A stretch of 64,000 nucleotides of DNA from an uncultured Bacillota bacterium (GTDB lineage: Bacteria > Bacillota > Clostridia > Christensenellales > QAND01): the NCBI GenBank assembly GCA_905188085.1, contig CAJJKN010000001.1, forward strand, positions 248,001 to 312,000, in the 5' to 3' direction. The notes under the pieces were generated by a model that ran no database searches, was not told the origin of the DNA, and was given only the letters and a program-made list of their open reading frames with translations. The position numbers and the translations under genes were made by a program. Each line of letters opens with the position of its first letter. Positions within the stretch are counted from its first letter, which is position 1. Positions 25,988-34,197 of the stretch are shown in pieces.

Positions 25988-26542
25988 GTGAAAAAGATTG
26001 GAAAACTGGCAGCGGTTTGTTTTTGTGTGCTGGCCGTTTTGTGCGCTTGCGGCAAGCAGGGGCCGGCGGCGGGCGCGGATCGGTTTATGCAGGCGTTGAC
26101 AACGATGGACCTTGAAACGCTGAAAACCTATGACAACGAATTGGCCTCGGCGGCGCAATGGGGCGGAGACGAAGAGAACCGGCAGATTTTTGAGACGATA
26201 TTCGGCAAAATAAAATGGGAAACGGGAGAGCAGATTGTGAAAGGAGACTATGCACGGGTGGAACTCCGCATTACGGCGATGCCGATGGAACAGGCGTTTT
26301 GCGAATATGAAGAGCATGTGAAAAACAATTTGCAAAGCTATCGGGAAAAGTATCAGGGGATGGAAGAAAAGCAATACAAAGCGGCAATTTTAGAGGATAA
26401 GCTGGCATTTTTGCGCGCATACGAAAAAACGGAAACCACAAGCGTATGGATGGATCTTGTGCAAAAAGACGGCGTTTGGACGGCTTCGCACTGCGAAAAT
26501 TTACAGCACGCGCTGCTGGGAGAGCCGCTTTCGGCTCAGTGA
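25988..26542 (+). CDS. Small lipoprotein, NTF2-like build
   Basis: 184 residues, GTG start eight bases after GAGGAAA. Signal peptide with lipobox VLCAC. Mature part GADRFMQALTTMDLETLKTYD, then a C-terminal WMDLVQKDGVWTASHCENLQHALLG. Same plan as the preceding lipoprotein (short alpha segment then a strand pair with DG-W), which suggests paralogy though identity by eye is low. Function unknown. Confidence 0.65.
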   Translation: MKKIGKLAAVCFCVLAVLCACGKQGPAAGADRFMQALTTMDLETLKTYDNELASAAQWGGDEENRQIFETIFGKIKWETGEQIVKGDYARVELRITAMPMEQAFCEYEEHVKNNLQSYREKYQGMEEKQYKAAILEDKLAFLRAYEKTETTSVWMDLVQKDGVWTASHCENLQHALLGEPLSAQ

Positions 26543-26582
26543 AGGGAAAAGATTTGCTGTTTTTAATTCGCTGAGGAAATGA

Positions 26583-26588
26583 TATACT
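26583..26588 (+). promoter_or_regulatory. Extended -10 promoter before the DUF4430-ECF operon
   Basis: TGATATACT (TGn plus TATACT); no clear -35 at 17 bases. Confidence 0.4.
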
Positions 26589-26610
26589 GGCTGTGGTATG
26601 TAGAGGAGAA

Positions 26611-26705
26611 ATCGTCGGCAAAGCCATGGCATATGGTAAGAGACATTGCCGAATGGCGATATAGGGCAACGGACGGGCCGATCCTTTACGGGTCGGCTTT
26701 GTGTT
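26611..26705 (+). promoter_or_regulatory. Structured leader with terminator upstream of the DUF4430-ECF operon
   Basis: Nested inverted repeats: ATCG 26611-26614 with CGAT 26657-26660, CGGCAA 26616-26621 with TTGCCG 26646-26651, and CCAT 26624-26627 with ATGG 26633-26636. These are followed by a terminator-like hairpin GCCGATCC/GGGTCGGC (26677-26697) and TTTGTGTTT. The order promoter, folded domain, terminator, gene is that of a riboswitch or attenuator. I do not recognise the class; the cobalamin box is absent. Confidence 0.5.
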
Positions 26706-26724
26706 TAGATAAGGGGAGAAAACG

Positions 26725-27387
26725 ATGAAACAAAAAAGAGCGATTTTGCTGATCTTGGCGCTGATGATGCTGGTAAGCTGCGCGGCATGCGGCACGGCGG
26801 AAGACAGAAGCGAAGCGATTTTACAGGCGGCGCAGCAGGCGACAACGCTGCCCGCGCCTTCGGATATGATGCCGGTGGATGTGGGGGAGGACGTTACGCC
26901 CGGCGAAACGGCAGCCCCTGCCCAAACGAGCAAGCCGCAAACGGACAAGGCAACCGATAAGCCTGTGCAAAGCGCGAAAACGCAGCCGGAAAAAACCAAG
27001 ATGCCGGCCACGCAGGCCCCGCAGAAAAGCGGGAAAATCAAAGTAAAAATTACGATAGACTGCAAAACCGCCGTGGTCAAAGATGAAAATATAAAACATA
27101 AATTCGGCAGCGGCATGATGGCGTCTAAAACGGTGGAAGTGGACCAGGGCGCCACGGTGTACGATGTGTTGAAAAAAGCGGCCTCGCATGTGGGCGCTTC
27201 CGGCGGGTATGTATATAACATCAACGGGCTCAGCGAAGGCGATTGCGGCAGCGGCAGCGGCTGGATGTATAGCTTAAATGGAAAATATGTGCAAAAGGGC
27301 TGCAAACAGCAAAAGGTGTCGGATGGGGACGTGGTAAAGTGGCGGTATACAACGGATAAAGGGAAGGACCTGGGCGCGTCTATATGA
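26725..27387 (+). CDS. DUF4430-domain lipoprotein associated with an ECF transporter
   Basis: 220 residues. Signal peptide with a lipobox in the LVSCAAC stretch, then a Thr/Pro/Lys-rich linker to about residue 105, then a DUF4430 domain with SGWMYSLNGKYVQKGC and VSDGDVVKWRYT. DUF4430 resembles the C-terminal beta-domain of transcobalamin and intrinsic factor. The gene is translationally coupled to ecfT (ATGA overlap). A surface-anchored ligand-binding protein that hands a vitamin, possibly cobalamin, to the ECF transporter is the likely role; this is inference from domain and context. Confidence 0.8.
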   Translation: MKQKRAILLILALMMLVSCAACGTAEDRSEAILQAAQQATTLPAPSDMMPVDVGEDVTPGETAAPAQTSKPQTDKATDKPVQSAKTQPEKTKMPATQAPQKSGKIKVKITIDCKTAVVKDENIKHKFGSGMMASKTVEVDQGATVYDVLKKAASHVGASGGYVYNINGLSEGDCGSGSGWMYSLNGKYVQKGCKQQKVSDGDVVKWRYTTDKGKDLGASI

Positions 27388-28244
27388 AAATCCGGTGGTT
27401 TGAACATACGCACCCTGTGGTTTTGTTCGTGTATTTATTGGGCGTGATGGGGGTTTGCCTTGCCAGCCTGCATCCGTGGTATGTGGCGGGGTCGTTTACA
27501 ATGGCGCTGGGTGTGAACCTTTGGCTCAGAGGCGCAAAGCAAACGCGGCGCACGCTGCGGCATGCGGTGTTGGCGTTTTGCATTGTAGCGCTGGCAAACC
27601 CGTTGTTTAACGGCAGAGGCGCTACGATTTTATTCGACCTTTTTGAAACGCCGATTACGCTGGAGGCGCTGTGCTACGGCGTTTGCAGCGGCGGCATGCT
27701 GATGGCCATGTGGCTTTGGTGCGCGGTTTGGCAGAGCTGGATGACGGCGGAGCGGTTTTTGTATCTGTTTGGCAACGCCGTGCCCACGCTGAGCTTGATG
27801 ATCTCTATGGTATGGGGGCTGTTGCCGCAATCCGCCCAAAAGCTCAGGCAAATCCGCCTGGCGCAGCCGGTGGAAAAACAGCAGGGGAAACGGGAAAAAA
27901 CGCGCGGCCTGATGCGGCAGATTACGGCGCTGGTTGTGATGGATATGGAGGACAGCATGCAAACGGCGGACGCGATGCGCTGCAAAGGATACGGCGTGCA
28001 AAAGCGCACGACGTTTTCCGTATTTCGCTTTACAGGGCAGGACAGGGTTTTGCTGGCGCTGGAAATTGTGTTGGCGGGGCTTTGCATTGCGGGGCTGATA
28101 CAGGCAAACCGGGGCCTTGTTTTTTATCCGTATCTGGCGGCCGAAACGCCGAATGCGGCGCTGTACGGCTGTATGGCGGCGTTTATGCTGCTGCCGCTGG
28201 GCGTGCAGGGAAAGGAAGAATGGCAATGCAAAAGATCTGCGTAA
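27384..28244 (+). CDS. ECF transporter transmembrane component (EcfT)
   Basis: 286 residues, several membrane helices. The C-terminal cytoplasmic coupling region includes TALVVMDMEDSMQTADAMRCKGYG, the Ala-Met-Arg-x-x-Gly-type helix that contacts the ATPases. It starts inside the DUF4430 stop and its end overlaps the ATPase gene. With the next two genes it gives a complete dedicated vitamin-uptake complex. Confidence 0.88.
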   Translation: MKIRWFEHTHPVVLFVYLLGVMGVCLASLHPWYVAGSFTMALGVNLWLRGAKQTRRTLRHAVLAFCIVALANPLFNGRGATILFDLFETPITLEALCYGVCSGGMLMAMWLWCAVWQSWMTAERFLYLFGNAVPTLSLMISMVWGLLPQSAQKLRQIRLAQPVEKQQGKREKTRGLMRQITALVVMDMEDSMQTADAMRCKGYGVQKRTTFSVFRFTGQDRVLLALEIVLAGLCIAGLIQANRGLVFYPYLAAETPNAALYGCMAAFMLLPLGVQGKEEWQCKRSA

Positions 28245-29818
28245 AAAACTGGGGGTTTTGCTACCCGAACAGCCAGACGCCTGTGCTTTCAAACGTTTGT
28301 TTTTCCGTGGAGCCCGGCGCGTTTGTTTTGCTTTGCGGCGATTCCGGCAGCGGGAAAAGCACGCTGCTTTGCCATATGAAACGGGAAATGGTGCCCTGCG
28401 GCACGCAGACGGGGCAAATTGAGATAGACGGCACCATACTTTCAGAGATGGCGGACAGGCAGTCCGCTCAAAAAATCGGCTATGTGGGGCAGACGCCGCA
28501 AACGCAGATTGTGACGGATACGGTTTGGCATGAATTGGCTTTTGGGTTGGAAAACCTGGGGCAGAGCCGGCAAACCATGCGGCGGAGGGTGGCGGAAATT
28601 GCCCATTTTTTTGGGATAGAAGCCTGGTTTCGGCAAAAGACGGATACGCTTTCCGGCGGGCAAAAGCAGCTGTTGAATTTGGCTTCCGCTCTGGTGATGC
28701 AGCCCGAAATTCTGGTGCTGGATGAGCCGATGGCGCAGCTGGACCCCGTGGCGGCCGGGCAGTTTTTGCAGGCGCTGCTGCGGGTGAACAGGGAACTGGG
28801 CATTACGATTTTTCTTTGCGAACATAATTTGGAGCAGGTGCTGCCCATATGCAGCCAGGTGTTGTATTTAAACAACGGCACTTTGGCCTTTGACGGCCCG
28901 CCGCAGGCTTTTTTACAGGCCATGGCAACAGAACAGGCAGAGTTTTGCTGTGCATTGCCGGTGGCTTCCAGGCTGGCGATGGCGCTTAAAAAAAGTGCGC
29001 CGTTTGCCGTAACAGTGCAGCAGGGCCGGGCGCTGGTAAAGGAAAACAGAAATAAATTGCACGCCAAAAGCAAAGAGACCGCAGAGCGCTCGGAAGAGAA
29101 ACCGCTTTTGCAGGCAAAGGGGCTGTGGTTTGGATATGAAACGGGGCAGGCGTTTGTGCTGCGGGATTGGTCGTTATCGCTGTATCCGGGGCAGATTCAT
29201 GCGCTGGTAGGCGGCAACGGCTGCGGGAAGAGCACGGCGCTGGCCGTGTTATCCGGCGGGCTTTCACCCCGGCGCGGCAAGATAAAACGCGCGGCGCAAA
29301 CGGCGTTGCTTTTGCAGGACACGCGGGCGATGTTTGGCTATGACAGCATTGAAAAAGAGCTGCGGCACACGGCAGAGGCTTTCGGCCAACAGGCGCAATG
29401 GGACACGGTGCTATCCGCCATGCGGCTGACGGAGCTGTTGGGCTGCCATCCGTATGATGTAAGCGTGGGGGAAAGGCAGCGCGCGGCCCTGGCCAAATGC
29501 CTTCTTACCGGGGCAAAGGTGCTTTTGCTGGATGAGCCGACAAAGGGTATGGACGCCCGGGCCAAACAGCAGACCGCACAACTGCTGCATGCCTGTAAAC
29601 AGATGGGGCGCAGCGTATTTTTGGTGTCTCATGATTTGGAATTTGCAGCCGGCATAGCGGATCTATGTTCTATGATGTTTGATGGCTGCGTGATTGCAAC
29701 GGAAGAGGGAAAGGCTTTTTTTACGGGCAATCCGTTTTATACAACGGCGCTGCACCGAATGACCCAGGGCCTGGTGGAAAATTGTGTTGTCTGGGAGGAT
29801 CTATGCATTGAGCCGTAA
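28226..29818 (+). CDS. ECF transporter ATPase, two ABC domains fused
   Basis: 530 residues. Domain 1: Walker A GDSGSGKST, signature LSGGQKQL, Walker B EILVLDEPMAQLDP. Domain 2: Walker A GGNGCGKST, Walker B VLLLDEPTKGMD, but its signature is VSVGERQR instead of LSGGE/Q. So both nucleotide sites can form, with one weakened. A linker of about 50 residues lies between them. The AAAGGAAG site favours ATG 28226 over 28220. The gene overlaps ecfT by 19 bases and the S component by 11. Confidence 0.9.
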   Translation: MQKICVKNWGFCYPNSQTPVLSNVCFSVEPGAFVLLCGDSGSGKSTLLCHMKREMVPCGTQTGQIEIDGTILSEMADRQSAQKIGYVGQTPQTQIVTDTVWHELAFGLENLGQSRQTMRRRVAEIAHFFGIEAWFRQKTDTLSGGQKQLLNLASALVMQPEILVLDEPMAQLDPVAAGQFLQALLRVNRELGITIFLCEHNLEQVLPICSQVLYLNNGTLAFDGPPQAFLQAMATEQAEFCCALPVASRLAMALKKSAPFAVTVQQGRALVKENRNKLHAKSKETAERSEEKPLLQAKGLWFGYETGQAFVLRDWSLSLYPGQIHALVGGNGCGKSTALAVLSGGLSPRRGKIKRAAQTALLLQDTRAMFGYDSIEKELRHTAEAFGQQAQWDTVLSAMRLTELLGCHPYDVSVGERQRAALAKCLLTGAKVLLLDEPTKGMDARAKQQTAQLLHACKQMGRSVFLVSHDLEFAAGIADLCSMMFDGCVIATEEGKAFFTGNPFYTTALHRMTQGLVENCVVWEDLCIEP

Positions 29819-30494
29819 AATTCTAAGCAGCGTTTTGCTGTTTTTGGCAGTGCCGGCAGGGCTGATCTGGTGTATGGCCGGGGGCATGGAGCAAACGGCA
29901 CTGTTATCCACGCTTGTTGTGGCATCGGGTGTGTTTGCGGTATTTTTACAGTTTGAGCATACAAAGCCGCGGCCGCGGGATCTTATGCCGACGGTGGTGC
30001 TGACGGCGCTGTGCGTAACCGGGCGCATGCTGTTTGCCGCGTTGCCGAATTTTAAGCCGGTTTCGGCGATTGTGATTATGGCGGGGCTGTGTTTTGGACG
30101 GCACAGCGGCTTTTTAACCGGCGCGCTGTCTGCGCTTATCAGCAATCTGTTTTTCGGCCAAGGGGCCTGGACGCCCTGGCAAATGTATGCCTGGGGGCTG
30201 ATGGGCTATGGGGCCGGGATGCTTTCGCAGACAAGGCTGTTTAAAAATAACATCGCAGTGCTGCTGTATGGCGCTATTGCCAGCTTTGGCTACGGGTTTA
30301 TTTTAAACAGCTGGTATCTGTTTTCCTTTTTACAGCCGGTTTCCTGGCCGGTTGCCGTGGCGGCGTACGGCGCGGGGTTTGTGTTTGATATCAGCCATGC
30401 GGTTTCCACAGTGGTGTTTTTGTCGCTGGCGTTATGGCCCTGGCGCAAAGAGCTGGGGCGAATCCGCCAAAAATACGGGCTTATGGAATTATAA
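29808..30494 (+). CDS. ECF transporter substrate-specific component (S)
   Basis: 228 residues, about six helices. The end of the first half, PVSAIVIMAGLCFGRHSGFLTGALSALISNLFFGQGAWTPWQM, is the pattern of ECF S subunits. It resembles CbrT-type proteins, which fits the DUF4430 partner, but the substrate is inferred only. The TTG at 29808 is chosen because GGGAGGA at 29793-29799 lies eight bases upstream; the ATG at 29803 is out of frame. Confidence 0.82.
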   Translation: MSRKILSSVLLFLAVPAGLIWCMAGGMEQTALLSTLVVASGVFAVFLQFEHTKPRPRDLMPTVVLTALCVTGRMLFAALPNFKPVSAIVIMAGLCFGRHSGFLTGALSALISNLFFGQGAWTPWQMYAWGLMGYGAGMLSQTRLFKNNIAVLLYGAIASFGYGFILNSWYLFSFLQPVSWPVAVAAYGAGFVFDISHAVSTVVFLSLALWPWRKELGRIRQKYGLMEL

Positions 30495-30525
30495 AAAGGC
30501 GTTTGCACCGGCAAAGCCTTTTTTA
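30493..30525 (+). terminator. Terminator of the ECF operon
   Basis: AAAAAGGC(g)TTTGC/GCAAAGCCTTTTT hairpin with T run. Confidence 0.85.
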
Positions 30526-30554
30526 TTTTGCCAAAATATTTTGGTGGAGAAAAG

Positions 30555-30582
30555 AAAACGCCCCTTGAAAAGGAGCGTTTGA
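30555..30582 (-). terminator. Terminator of the ABC exporter operon
   Basis: AAACGCTCC/GGGGCGTTT-type stem on the - strand followed by TTCTTT, 14 bases past the gene. Confidence 0.75.
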
Positions 30583-30595
30583 AATAAAACAAAGA

Positions 30596-32359
30596 TCATT
30601 TTGCAAACGGGTCTTCAAATTGGCTGTGATACAGATGCGCATAGAAGCCGTTTTGGCAGAGCAGCGCTTGATGGGTGCCGCGCTCGATGATCTGCCCGTC
30701 TTTCATGACCAAAATCAAATCCGCCTGTTCGATGGTGGAAAGCCTGTGCGCCACGATAAAGCTGGTGCGCCCCTGCATGAGCGTATCAAAGGCGCGCTGC
30801 ACGGCCTGCTCGGTGCGGGTGTCGATGGAGCTGGTGGCTTCATCCAAAATCAGCATGCGCGGATCGGTAAGCAGAATGCGCGCGATGCACAACAGCTGCT
30901 TTTGCCCTTGGGAAAGGTTGCCGCCCTCTTCGCCCACCTGGGCCTGATAGCCGCCGGGCAAGCGGCGGATGAACGCATCCGCATGGGCCAGCTTTGCAGC
31001 GCGGATGACTTCCTGCTCTGTGGCGTCCGGTTTTCCGTAGGCGATGTTTTCAAAGATGGTGCCGCCAAACAGCCAGCTGTCTTGCAGCACCATGCCGTAT
31101 TGGCTGCGCAGGCTGTTGCGGGTATAAAGCTGTTGATCCCGGCCGTCTACGGAGATCATGCCGCTGTCTATCTCGTAAAAGCGCATGAGCAGGTTGATCA
31201 GCGTGGTCTTGCCGCAGCCTGTCGGCCCTACAACGGCAATGCGCATGCCGGGCTTTGCGTGCAGGCAAAGATTTTGCAAAAGCGGCTTTTGCGGATCGTA
31301 GGAAAAACAGACGTTTTCCAGCAAAACATCGCCCCGGCATTGGGAAAGGGGCCGGGCGTCGGGGCTGTCTGCGCACTGTTCCGGTTCATCCAAAAGGGCA
31401 AAGACACGCCGCGCCGAGGCAAGCGCCGCCTGCAATTCCGTAATGACGCCGGAAATTTCGTTAAAGGGCTTGGTGTATTGGTTGGCATAGGATAAAAAGC
31501 TGGAGAGCTGGCCTACCGTAACGCCGCCGTGAATGGCGGTAAACGCCCCGAACAGGCCGACGCTGGCATAAACCATGGCATTGACAAAGCGGGTGCAGGG
31601 GTTTGTCATGGAGGAGAAAAACTGCGCCTTTACCCCGCAGGACTGCAATTCATCGTTGATGCGTTCAAAACGCGCCTGTGCTTTTCCTTCATAGCCAAAG
31701 GCTTTGACGATTTTTTGGTTGCCGACCAATTCCTCCACAAGACCGCTCATTTCCCCGCGCAATTGAGACTGGCGATGAAACAGATCGTACGAGTGTTTGG
31801 CAATATAGGAGGAAACAAACAGCGACAAAGGCGTGACCAAAACCACCACAAGGGCGATGGAAACGTTGATGGACAGCATGAAACCAAGGGTGCCCAGGAT
31901 GGTGAGAACGCCGGTGAATAATTGAGAAAAGCCCTGCAACAGCCCGTCGGACACGGCGTCTATATCGGTGGTCATACGCGAGATGAGATCGCCATGGGCC
32001 TGGCCGTCGATGGTTTTCAGCGGCACGCGCTGCAATTTTTGGCTGACGTTGGTTCTGAGATCATGCACGACATGAAAGGTGATGTGGTTTGTGCAAAGCG
32101 TCATGGCCCATTGAAACAAGGCGGTGATGCCGATGATAACGGCCAAAAGCAAAAGGATTTTGACCAGCTTTGCAAACGCCACCGTGCCGGGGCCGAACAA
32201 AAGATCCACGGCGCGGCCGATGAGCACAGGCGCCCAAAGCGTAAGCCCGACGCTGACAATGCCGCTGAAAAGCGCCAGCAAAAGATAGGGCCAATAAGGC
32301 GCGATGCAGGAGAGAAGGCGGCGGAGTACGGGAGGTTTCGGTTGTGTATTGTGTTTCAT
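30596..32359 (-). CDS. ABC exporter half-transporter 2 (membrane plus ATPase)
   Basis: 587 residues. Six-helix exporter domain (about 1-320), then ATPase with Walker A GPTGCGKTT, signature NLSQGQKQL, Walker B MLILDEATSSID and switch VAHRLST. The signature carries SQGQ instead of SGGQ. It overlaps the preceding exporter gene by four bases (ATGA). The pair resembles heterodimeric multidrug exporters such as YheI/YheH (BmrCD) or LmrCD, acting in the cytoplasmic membrane. Confidence 0.92.
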   Translation of the reverse strand: MKHNTQPKPPVLRRLLSCIAPYWPYLLLALFSGIVSVGLTLWAPVLIGRAVDLLFGPGTVAFAKLVKILLLLAVIIGITALFQWAMTLCTNHITFHVVHDLRTNVSQKLQRVPLKTIDGQAHGDLISRMTTDIDAVSDGLLQGFSQLFTGVLTILGTLGFMLSINVSIALVVVLVTPLSLFVSSYIAKHSYDLFHRQSQLRGEMSGLVEELVGNQKIVKAFGYEGKAQARFERINDELQSCGVKAQFFSSMTNPCTRFVNAMVYASVGLFGAFTAIHGGVTVGQLSSFLSYANQYTKPFNEISGVITELQAALASARRVFALLDEPEQCADSPDARPLSQCRGDVLLENVCFSYDPQKPLLQNLCLHAKPGMRIAVVGPTGCGKTTLINLLMRFYEIDSGMISVDGRDQQLYTRNSLRSQYGMVLQDSWLFGGTIFENIAYGKPDATEQEVIRAAKLAHADAFIRRLPGGYQAQVGEEGGNLSQGQKQLLCIARILLTDPRMLILDEATSSIDTRTEQAVQRAFDTLMQGRTSFIVAHRLSTIEQADLILVMKDGQIIERGTHQALLCQNGFYAHLYHSQFEDPFAK

Positions 32360-34086
32360 TTTGCTGCCCCCCGATCCATGGTTTGGGAATCTACAATTTC
32401 GCGGTATACGCCGCAGCGCTGATAGAGCGTTTCATGCGGGCCTTGATCGACAATGCGCCCTTCCTCAAAGACAAGAATGTTATGGCAATGGCGAAGGGTG
32501 CTGGCGCGCTGGGAAACCATCAGCACCGTGCTGTTTACCCGGGCCAATGCGTGGCGCAGTTTGGCGTCGGTGGCAAAATCCAACGCGCTGGCGCTGTCAT
32601 CCAAAATGAGGATTTCCGGCCGGCGAACCAAAGCCCTGGCAATGGTAAGCCGCTGGCGTTGGCCGCCGGAAAGGTTTTGCCCGCCCTGGGCGATCATAGT
32701 ATCCAGCCCATCCGGCAGGGCGCGCACAAATTCCGCGGCCTGCGCGGTTTCCAAAGCCTGCCAGATCTGTTCGTCCGAAGCGTCCGGATTGCCCCATTGC
32801 AGATTGCTGCGCAAAGTGCCGGAAAACAACACCGCCCTTTGCGGAACAAGGCCGATCTTTGCCCGGAGGGAGGAAAGACGCTGGTTTTGTACATCCACAC
32901 CGTCTACCAAAACATGCCCTTTTTGCACATCATAAAAGCGAAGCAAAAGGTTTACAAAGCTGGATTTGCCCGCCCCGGTGCCGCCGATCAGGCCGACGGT
33001 GCTGCCGGGCATGATGCGCACGGAGCAATCCGAAAGGCAGGGCGTATCGGCGCCCGGATAGGCAAAGCTGACATGGGAAAATTCTACAATGGGCTGCCCG
33101 CTTTGAGGGGATGCGCTTTGCGGATGAGGCGGATCCACAATGCCGGGCTCTATGGACAAAACCTCGGCAATGCGGTTTGCGCTGGCATAGCCTTTGGAGA
33201 GGATAACGATCAAATTGGCCAGCGCAATCAGCGCCAACAAAATCTGCGAAAGATAATTGACAAGCGCAATGACCTGTCCTTGGGAAAGCGTGCCGGCGTT
33301 TACCTGGATGCCGCCAAACCACAGCACCAACAGCACCGTGCCGTTGATGATGACATAGGTTAAAGGATTTAAAAGCGCAGAGATGCGCCCGGCTTTTTCG
33401 GCAGAGGCTTTTAACAAGCCGCTGGCCTTTGCCAGGCGGGCCTGTTCATCCTCCTGGCGGGAAAACGCGCGGATGACGCGGGCGCCGCTGAGCTGTTCGC
33501 GCGTCAACCGGCCTACATGATCCAACCGCTGCTGAATTTTGCGGTACAAAGGCACGGTGGTATGCAAGATGACATACAGCACAACGGCGGTGCCCAGCGC
33601 GGCCAGAAGGAAAAATACAGACAGGCGGAGGCTGATGGTTGTGGCCATGACAATGGCGCCCACCACGAGAAACGGAGAGCGGATGACAAGGCGAATCATC
33701 ATCGCAACGGACAGTTGCGCCTGGTTGATATCGCTGGTGATACGGGTAATCAAAGAGGCGGTGCCCAGCGCATCCAGCTCCTGATGGGAAAAAGCATTGA
33801 TGTGTTTGAAAAAGGCGTTGCGCAGTTCTGTCCCAAAGCCCTGGGAACAGCGCGTGGCAAAGTATTGGCAGGTCAGCGCGCAGGCAAGGCCGCAGATGCC
33901 CAAAACAAACAGCAGGCCGCCCATTTTTAAAATGTAGGCGCTGTCTTTATTGGCAATGCCGACATCGATGATGCGCGCCATGACCAGCGGCACGATCAAT
34001 TCAAACACAGCTTCGGTAAGTTTAAAGATCGGCCCCAGGATCATTTCCTTTTTATAGTTTTTTAAATAGACAGTGAGCTTGCGCAA
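32356..34086 (-). CDS. ABC exporter half-transporter 1 (membrane plus ATPase)
   Basis: 576 residues from the TTG at 34086, which sits about nine bases after AAAAGGGG; a longer start at ATG 34131 has no good site. Six helices, Walker A GGTGAGKSS, signature NLSGGQRQR, Walker B ILILDDSASALD. The Walker B is followed by Asp where catalytic Glu is usual (LDD instead of LDE), so this subunit has the degenerate site typical of one half of heterodimeric exporters, while the partner keeps LDE. A LysR gene is divergent from it and may regulate it. Confidence 0.9.
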   Translation of the reverse strand: MRKLTVYLKNYKKEMILGPIFKLTEAVFELIVPLVMARIIDVGIANKDSAYILKMGGLLFVLGICGLACALTCQYFATRCSQGFGTELRNAFFKHINAFSHQELDALGTASLITRITSDINQAQLSVAMMIRLVIRSPFLVVGAIVMATTISLRLSVFFLLAALGTAVVLYVILHTTVPLYRKIQQRLDHVGRLTREQLSGARVIRAFSRQEDEQARLAKASGLLKASAEKAGRISALLNPLTYVIINGTVLLVLWFGGIQVNAGTLSQGQVIALVNYLSQILLALIALANLIVILSKGYASANRIAEVLSIEPGIVDPPHPQSASPQSGQPIVEFSHVSFAYPGADTPCLSDCSVRIMPGSTVGLIGGTGAGKSSFVNLLLRFYDVQKGHVLVDGVDVQNQRLSSLRAKIGLVPQRAVLFSGTLRSNLQWGNPDASDEQIWQALETAQAAEFVRALPDGLDTMIAQGGQNLSGGQRQRLTIARALVRRPEILILDDSASALDFATDAKLRHALARVNSTVLMVSQRASTLRHCHNILVFEEGRIVDQGPHETLYQRCGVYREIVDSQTMDRGAAK

Positions 34087-34197
34087 AAAAAGACCCCTTT
34101 TCCGGATTTGTTGTTTTCTGTATTTTATCATGGCAAAACATATATGAAACATATATAATAAATATAATGAGTATATATTTTTTATATAGGTAAAACG

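Noticed and set aside
26594..26705. Cobalamin riboswitch before the DUF4430-ECF operon
   Set aside because: The conserved B12-box sequence and the long multi-arm layout are not visible; only a short nested hairpin and a terminator are seen.
27671..28225. Upstream extension of the ECF ATPase frame
   Set aside because: The frame is open through ecfT by chance; ribosome site and homology begin at 28226 (or 28220).
34140..34197. AT-rich repeated ACATATAT units as a specific operator
   Set aside because: The stretch is nearly pure A/T, where such repeats arise by chance; only a general regulatory role is suggested.
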